From positions 1 to 64,000 of the forward strand of contig CAXBIQ010000011.1 in NCBI GenBank assembly GCA_963975935.1: a stretch of DNA of 64,000 nt. Direction: 5' to 3'. Made by a program: the position numbers and the translations under genes. The notes under the pieces were generated by a model. The model made no database searches and was not told where the DNA came from. It saw only the letters and a program-made list of their open reading frames with translations. Of this stretch, positions 59,016 through 64,000 are shown piece by piece. Position 1 is the first letter of the stretch, and each line of letters starts with the position of its first letter. Source of the stretch: Planktosalinus sp963975935 (GTDB lineage Bacteria > Bacteroidota > Bacteroidia > Flavobacteriales > Flavobacteriaceae).

Positions 59016-59705
59016 ATGATGCGAAGCCTGTTAATCTTTTGTTATATTTTATCTTTTTCACTCTTTATTTCCTGCGGAAAATCTGCTGAGAAAAAAAAGA
59101 CTGAAGAAAGTTTGCAAACTGAAAAACCTGAAGAACAAGAGACGACAGACAAGAAGCGCATCCTGTTCTTTGGCACCAGTCTTACCGCCGGACTGGGACT
59201 AGACCCTGAAGAGGCTTATCCGGCTGTTATTCAGGAGAAAATCGATTCCCTTGACCTGAATTATGAAATCATAAATGCCGGCCTTAGCGGCGAAACCACT
59301 GCCAGTGGCAAAAACAGGATTAATTGGGTTTTAAATCAGCCAGTTGATATTTTTGTATTGGAACTGGGAGCCAATGACGGTTTGCGGGGTATTCCGCTAT
59401 CAGAAACACGAAAAAACCTCGCTTTTATTATTGAGTTTGTATTGGAAAAAAATCCTGATGCTACTATTGTACTAGCCGGGATGCAACTTCCGCCCAATAT
59501 GGGGCAGTCTTATACCTCAGAATTCAGAAATATTTTTCCTGAGCTGGCCGAACAATACAAGCTTCCGCTTATCCCTTTTTTACTCGAAGATGTGGGCGGA
59601 GTACCCGATTTAAACCAGGCAGATGGCATCCACCCCACCGCAGCGGGACAAGAAATTATTGCAGAGAATGTCTGGGAAGCACTCCAACCTTTGGTAACTG
59701 AGTAA
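59016..59705 (+). CDS. TesA-like arylesterase/lysophospholipase, lipoprotein
   Basis: A 229-residue SGNH hydrolase. A lipoprotein signal (SLFISC) and an Asp/Glu/Lys-rich linker precede the domain. Block I is FFGTSLTAGLG with the nucleophile Ser, block II has Gly in GLSGETTASGK, block III is LGANDGLRGI, and block V is DGIHPTAAGQE with the catalytic Asp and His. TesA hydrolyses acyl-CoA and lysophospholipid esters. Divergent placement from ybbA/ybbP is a conserved arrangement and suggests a joint role in envelope lipids. Confidence 0.93.
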   Translation: MMRSLLIFCYILSFSLFISCGKSAEKKKTEESLQTEKPEEQETTDKKRILFFGTSLTAGLGLDPEEAYPAVIQEKIDSLDLNYEIINAGLSGETTASGKNRINWVLNQPVDIFVLELGANDGLRGIPLSETRKNLAFIIEFVLEKNPDATIVLAGMQLPPNMGQSYTSEFRNIFPELAEQYKLPLIPFLLEDVGGVPDLNQADGIHPTAAGQEIIAENVWEALQPLVTE

Positions 59706-59837
59706 ACTTAAAGTTCAAAAATACCCCTTTTGTAGCAAATGTTTATTTGCAACAAGGTCTGTCTGTTTTTTTTATATTTTATTTAATAAACAGAAAAAAG
59801 ATTCTTCTTATCTTCATGGAAATAAAACATTTACACT

Positions 59838-60077
59838 ATGGACACATCTAAGAAAAATTTAAAGGAAGATCCTCACGCTGATAAAAACAAAGAGCCAAAA
59901 AAAAAGAAATCATTTCCTGAAGCTGAAGAAAATGCAAGTCGGGGAACCGAACACGCTGAAGCAACAAATAAAGAAAAAGCCGGAAAAGAGAAAAAGAAAC
60001 CAAAAAAGGATTCGGGAAATGATTTAGAGGATTATAAGAATAATAACCTCACCCAACGCGAGCCGGATTGGCAATAA
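59838..60077 (+). CDS. Small hydrophilic lysine-rich protein
   Basis: A 79-residue protein made almost only of Lys, Glu, Asp, Asn and Pro (NKEPKKKKSFPEAEE, KEKKKPKKDSGNDLED), certainly disordered when free. It has no hydrophobic core or known domain. Similar short charged proteins in flavobacteria are sometimes stress-induced. It stands alone, with 130 bases upstream. Confidence 0.6.
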   Translation: MDTSKKNLKEDPHADKNKEPKKKKSFPEAEENASRGTEHAEATNKEKAGKEKKKPKKDSGNDLEDYKNNNLTQREPDWQ

Positions 60078-60173
60078 CTTAATCCAAAAGTAATGAGAAT
60101 GCCCCTGTAAGCAGGTATTTTTTGAATGCTTACAATTTCACTTTAGTCTTTACAATATAGATTCTATAAAAGC

Positions 60174-61646
60174 TTAACGCGAATAATTGGGAGATTCTTT
60201 TGTGATATACACATCGTGTGGGTGACTTTCATTGATTCCCGATGCCGTGATTCTGATAAACTTTCCGGACTCCTTAAGTGTGGCAATATCTTTTGCACCA
60301 CAATAACCCATACCGGCACGCAAACCGCCAATGAATTGTGTCATGCTTTCAGCAAGTTCACCTTTGTATGGCACCCTGCCCACGATTCCTTCCGGAACCA
60401 GTTTTTTAATATCTTCTTCCACATCCTGAAAATAACGGTCTTTGGAGCCATGCTGCATGGCTTCAACAGACCCCATTCCACGATAAGACTTAAATTTTCT
60501 ACCTTCATAGATAATGGTTTCACCGGGACTTTCTTTGGTTCCTGCAAGCAATGAGCCTAACATAACACAGTCGGCACCTGCAGCAATCGCTTTGGGAATA
60601 TCTCCCGTATAGCGAATACCGCCATCGGCAATCACCGGAACCCCACTTCCTTTGATGGCAGCAGCTACTTCCAATACGGCTGAAAATTGAGGAGCGCCCA
60701 CACCGGCCACCACACGTGTGGTACAAATTGAACCCGGGCCAATACCTACTTTAACGGCATCTGCTCCGGCCTCAACCAGATATCTGGCTGCATCTGCTGT
60801 GGCAATATTACCTACAACCACATCAAGTTCCGGATATTTGTTTTTAACTTTTTTGAGGACATCAACCACACCTTTAGTATGCCCGTGTGCCGTGTCAATA
60901 ATAACTGCATCTACCTGAGCCTGGACAAGTGCAGCGGTGCGTTCCATCACATCACCGGTTACACCCAGTGCAGCTGCAACGCGTAAACGCCCGAATTGAT
61001 CTTTGTTGGCTATGGGCTTTTGAGTAAGTTTTGTAATATCCCTGAAGGTAATAAGCCCTATTAAGGTATTGTCATCCTTTACTACCGGAAGTTTTTCAAT
61101 TTTATGCTTTTGCAGGATAATTTCTGCCTGCTCAAGCGAAGTCCCTTCTTGAGTGGTTACCAGTTTATCTGAAGTCATGACTTCACTGATGGGACGTTTG
61201 TTGTCTTTTTCAAAACGCAGATCACGATTGGTTACAATCCCGATGAGTTTTCCGGAATCATCAACAATTGGGATACCCCCGATGCTGTATTCACGCATAA
61301 CGTTTTTAGCATCTGCAACAACGGCTGTTAATGGAAGTGTCACAGGATCGAGTATCATACCGCTTTCAGCACGTTTTACTTTCCGAACCTCCATCGCCTG
61401 CTGCTCTATGGTCATATTCTTATGCAACACTCCAATCCCCCCTTCACGGGCAATAGCAATAGCCATGGCACTTTCAGTGACAGTGTCCATAGCCGCTGAA
61501 ATTATGGGAACATTAATGGTTATGTTTCTGGAGAATTGAGTACTGATGGATACCTCACGTGGTAAAACTTCAGAATAAGCAGGAACTAAGAGTACATCGT
61601 CATAAGTAAGACCTTCTCCCAGTATTTTGTTTTGATGCGCAGTCAT
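60174..61646 (-). CDS. guaB: Inosine-5'-monophosphate dehydrogenase
   Basis: Oxidises IMP to XMP with NAD, the committed step to GMP. The 490-residue length is typical. The TIM barrel holds the catalytic Cys in GPGSICTTRVVAGVG, the IMP site in GADCVMLGSLLAGT, and the flap region MGSVEAMQHGS. Two CBS domains (about residues 95-205) are inserted: VMREYSIGGIPIVDDSGKL and LQKHKIEKLPVVKDDNTL. Its -7 box lies at 61670-61677. Confidence 0.97.
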   Translation of the reverse strand: MTAHQNKILGEGLTYDDVLLVPAYSEVLPREVSISTQFSRNITINVPIISAAMDTVTESAMAIAIAREGGIGVLHKNMTIEQQAMEVRKVKRAESGMILDPVTLPLTAVVADAKNVMREYSIGGIPIVDDSGKLIGIVTNRDLRFEKDNKRPISEVMTSDKLVTTQEGTSLEQAEIILQKHKIEKLPVVKDDNTLIGLITFRDITKLTQKPIANKDQFGRLRVAAALGVTGDVMERTAALVQAQVDAVIIDTAHGHTKGVVDVLKKVKNKYPELDVVVGNIATADAARYLVEAGADAVKVGIGPGSICTTRVVAGVGAPQFSAVLEVAAAIKGSGVPVIADGGIRYTGDIPKAIAAGADCVMLGSLLAGTKESPGETIIYEGRKFKSYRGMGSVEAMQHGSKDRYFQDVEEDIKKLVPEGIVGRVPYKGELAESMTQFIGGLRAGMGYCGAKDIATLKESGKFIRITASGINESHPHDVYITKESPNYSR

Positions 61647-61669
61647 TGCAATTACGTTTTAATTGCGTG

Positions 61670-61677
61670 CAAATATA
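61670..61677 (-). promoter_or_regulatory. Putative -7 box of guaB
   Basis: Minus-strand TATATTTG matches TAnnTTTG, 23 bases upstream of the ATG at 61646. Confidence 0.55.
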
Positions 61678-61858
61678 CTATTTTTTATTGGGAAAATGAT
61701 GCTTTTGAAAAGGGTAACCTCCTTATTTTTTATAATTTGAAATACGGCTTCGGGATGATACACCTTTCGTAAAAGCATAATTATTTTTTTATCCCGAATA
61801 ATAAATTATTTTTGGCGGGCAAAATCTTAGTGATTTCTCAGACCCAATACATACTACT

Positions 61859-62548
61859 ATGAAATATTTCGTTTTATTCATACTCATCATTAGCTTCCAG
61901 TCTCATATGGCCCAAACCCTTGATACCATACCTGTATCACTATATGAAACGACATATGATTTCATTAAGAACAAAAAAAGGGATGTAAATGCTGTTGCAA
62001 TTGTAAGGCAACAGAGTAGTACACATATTTTCGTAAAAAAAATAATAGATGCCGCTACAGGTAAAAAAATTAAAAAATCTATGACGAGTTGGGCAATTGA
62101 TCACGACGGGGATACTTATTTTAACCTTTCCCATTCAAGTGATATGCATCAACCCAATGTGTTTATAAAATTAGAGATAACAGGAACCTATTGTGCTGCA
62201 TTTATTGATGAACACTCAGCCCAGGTTGTTAAATCAGGAGGTAAGCATTATACCGGTGGAGTTGTTGGAGGAGCAATAGGAGTCGTTGTATCTGAATCTG
62301 TTAAATGGAACAAAAGCTGGAAAGACCAGTATAATATCCAACGCAAGGTCCTTCTCATAAACACCTCAGCAATTAACGAGAAACGTAAAAACGCAGAAGG
62401 CAATTTACTGTCCAGAAAACAGGTAACCGAATTTTTGGGAGAAAAATATGCCCATCTCGAAGCAAAAGAGCTCACTTTTGAGAGTATAGTGGCTCTAATC
62501 AAAAAAATGAATACAGAGAATCCCAGCAGTTTGGATTCAAAAAATTAA
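61859..62548 (+). CDS. Secreted hypothetical protein
   Basis: A 229-residue protein with a signal peptide (about 1-18, SFQSHMAQ). The domain has a strand-rich start (VSLYETTYDFIKNKKRDVNA), a glycine-rich hydrophobic stretch (GGVVGGAIGVVVSESVKW) that could be a membrane-interacting segment, and a helical end. No family was recognised. It lies divergent from guaB and before the M1 peptidase gene, 112 bases away. Confidence 0.7.
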   Translation: MKYFVLFILIISFQSHMAQTLDTIPVSLYETTYDFIKNKKRDVNAVAIVRQQSSTHIFVKKIIDAATGKKIKKSMTSWAIDHDGDTYFNLSHSSDMHQPNVFIKLEITGTYCAAFIDEHSAQVVKSGGKHYTGGVVGGAIGVVVSESVKWNKSWKDQYNIQRKVLLINTSAINEKRKNAEGNLLSRKQVTEFLGEKYAHLEAKELTFESIVALIKKMNTENPSSLDSKN

Positions 62549-62660
62549 AACTATTATTAATTCTAAATCGGTTAATCTATTAGGATTTAAAAAAAGTTAA
62601 TCTTTTTGTGAATGTTAAAGCTTTGCCTATTTTAGCGCGTCTAAAAAAATATATACATCT

Positions 62661-64000
62661 ATGAAGTCATTTTTAGGGAAAGCCATTCTTCTTTTTACCT
62701 TATTTTCCGTGAGCATCAACGCTCAAACCCCTTTTCAAAACAATCAAAGCGACTTTGATCATTTTACTAACCGCGAAGGAAATATGTTTCGTTCTGCTTC
62801 CGGTGTTCCGGGTCCTATGTACTGGCAAAACGGAGCCGATTATGATCTTGAGGTAGAACTTGACGATAAGACTAATATGCTCTCCGGAACCGTAACGATT
62901 ACCTATTACAACAACAGTCCGGAGTCCCTTGACTTTGTCTGGTTGCACCTGGAGCAAAACAGATATACTGAAGATTCCCGCGGGGCTCTTACCACCCCGA
63001 TACAAGGTTCTCGTTTTGACGGTGATTTGGACGGCGGATACACCATTACAAATGTTTCCGCTAAAACCGGAAAAGCTGTGGCTTCTAACAAACATTTGAT
63101 TACTGACACGCGTATGCAGGTGTTTTTTAACGAGCCCATTACCGCCAAAGGTGGAAAAGCTACTATCAGCATGAATTTCAGTTATAAGATACCTATGAAA
63201 GGCCTTGACAGAATGGGGCGTCTTGATGTAGAAAAAGGCACCATATATTCTATGGCACAATGGTATCCCCGTGTGGCCGTATTTGATGATATTACCGGCT
63301 GGAATTCGGAACCTTACCTGGGTGCAGGTGAGTTTTATCTGGGATATGGCGATTTTGATTACAAAGTTACCGTTCCATACGACCATATTGTGGTGGGATC
63401 AGGAGCTTTGCAAAATGAAAACCAGGTGCTTTCCAAGGAATTGCAAAACCGTATGCGTGCTGCTGAAAAAAGTGATGCTACCGTTCATTTGATAAAACCT
63501 GAAGAAGTGGGTAATACTTCGCTTACACGCCCTAAACAAAGCGGTAAAATCACCTGGCATTTCAGAATGGAAAATACCCGTGATATCGCATTTGCTTCCT
63601 CTAAAGCGTTTATCTGGGATGCTGCACGCATCAATCTTCCCGATGGAAAAAAAGCCATTGCACAATCAGCTTACCCGTTGGAAAGCAACGGTGGCAATGC
63701 ATGGGAACGCTCAACTGAGTACACCAAGTTCTCTATTGAACATTATTCAGAAAAATGGTATCCTTACCCCTATCCTGCTGCTGTGAACGTTGCTTCCAAT
63801 GTGGGTGGAATGGAATATCCGGGAATCTCCTTCTGCAGCTGGAGAAGCAAAGCAGGACGTCTTTGGGGAGTAACTGATCACGAATTTGGTCATATGTGGT
63901 TCCCTATGATTGTGGGATCAAACGAAAAAAGACACGTGTGGATGGATGAAGGTTTTAATTCGTTCATCAATTATTACAGTACCAAAGCCTTCAACAATAA
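62661..64000 (+). CDS. M1 family zinc aminopeptidase, cut by the window end
   Basis: The first 446 residues of an exported M1 metallopeptidase; the gene continues past the window. A signal peptide (about 1-22, ending SINAQ) is followed by the N-terminal M1 saddle domain (DLEVELDDKTNMLSGTVTI). The catalytic zinc site is HEFGH (407-411) with Glu430 in WMDEGF, giving the correct HExxH-x18-E spacing. The preceding GMEYPGISF corresponds to the GAMEN exopeptidase loop in a changed form, common in the Bacteroidota subgroup. It has no stop within the window, so it must be read as partial. Confidence 0.93.
   Translation, partial: MKSFLGKAILLFTLFSVSINAQTPFQNNQSDFDHFTNREGNMFRSASGVPGPMYWQNGADYDLEVELDDKTNMLSGTVTITYYNNSPESLDFVWLHLEQNRYTEDSRGALTTPIQGSRFDGDLDGGYTITNVSAKTGKAVASNKHLITDTRMQVFFNEPITAKGGKATISMNFSYKIPMKGLDRMGRLDVEKGTIYSMAQWYPRVAVFDDITGWNSEPYLGAGEFYLGYGDFDYKVTVPYDHIVVGSGALQNENQVLSKELQNRMRAAEKSDATVHLIKPEEVGNTSLTRPKQSGKITWHFRMENTRDIAFASSKAFIWDAARINLPDGKKAIAQSAYPLESNGGNAWERSTEYTKFSIEHYSEKWYPYPYPAAVNVASNVGGMEYPGISFCSWRSKAGRLWGVTDHEFGHMWFPMIVGSNEKRHVWMDEGFNSFINYYSTKAFNN

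Noticed and set aside
1..64000. tRNA or rRNA genes
   Set aside because: No T-loop (GGTTCGAATCC-type) word with matching stems or rRNA signature was recognised by eye; a covariance-model search would be decisive.

Overview
The window looks like chromosome from a Flavobacteriaceae-type member of the Bacteroidota. Supporting signs are many Bacteroidota promoter -7 boxes (TAnnTTTG) just upstream of starts, a type IX secretion sorting tail on one secreted protein, a type III glutamine synthetase, a Rho factor with a long disordered insert, a fused IcmF mutase, and many lipoproteins and small proteins of flavobacterial type. I found no rRNA, tRNA or CRISPR array.

Layout. 1-3.4 kb is a gene-poor accessory stretch: a tyrosine recombinase, a small zinc-finger-like protein, a DUF6266-like protein, and non-coding DNA with inverted repeats. 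3.4-8.1 kb holds a lipoprotein, an SdiA-regulated-like propeller, a TVP38/TMEM64 membrane protein, dihydrolipoyl dehydrogenase and a MazG-like pyrophosphohydrolase. 8.1-16.2 kb is a six-gene minus-strand operon with no recognised function: a coiled-coil protein, an unknown protein, a AAA+ ATPase, another unknown protein and two membrane proteins. It is the best candidate here for an undescribed system. 16.3-34.1 kb is mostly housekeeping: an M49 peptidase, CrcB, an Lrp regulator, a SugE-like exporter, IcmF, PyrF, PrfA, an MFS carrier and a PurM-like protein.

34.2-41.8 kb is a complete curli-type (type VIII secretion) functional-amyloid locus on the minus strand. Its order is two long curlins, a short nucleator-like curlin, a CsgE with an extra N-terminal domain resembling CsgH/CsgC, CsgF, a CsgG fused to a predicted beta-barrel, and a surface-type lipoprotein. 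Hairpins separate the fibre genes from the export genes. A 1.1 kb non-coding region with extra terminators and a repeated palindrome lies upstream. I see no CsgD regulator.

42.8-64 kb returns to core genes: GSIII glutamine synthetase, a Ca/Na antiporter, Rho, TruA with an ABC exporter, LysM, pirin, two tandem MsrB proteins, a YbbA/YbbP ABC system divergent from a TesA-like esterase, IMP dehydrogenase, and an M1 peptidase cut by the window end.

All family calls come from reading motifs by eye. No database search was run.
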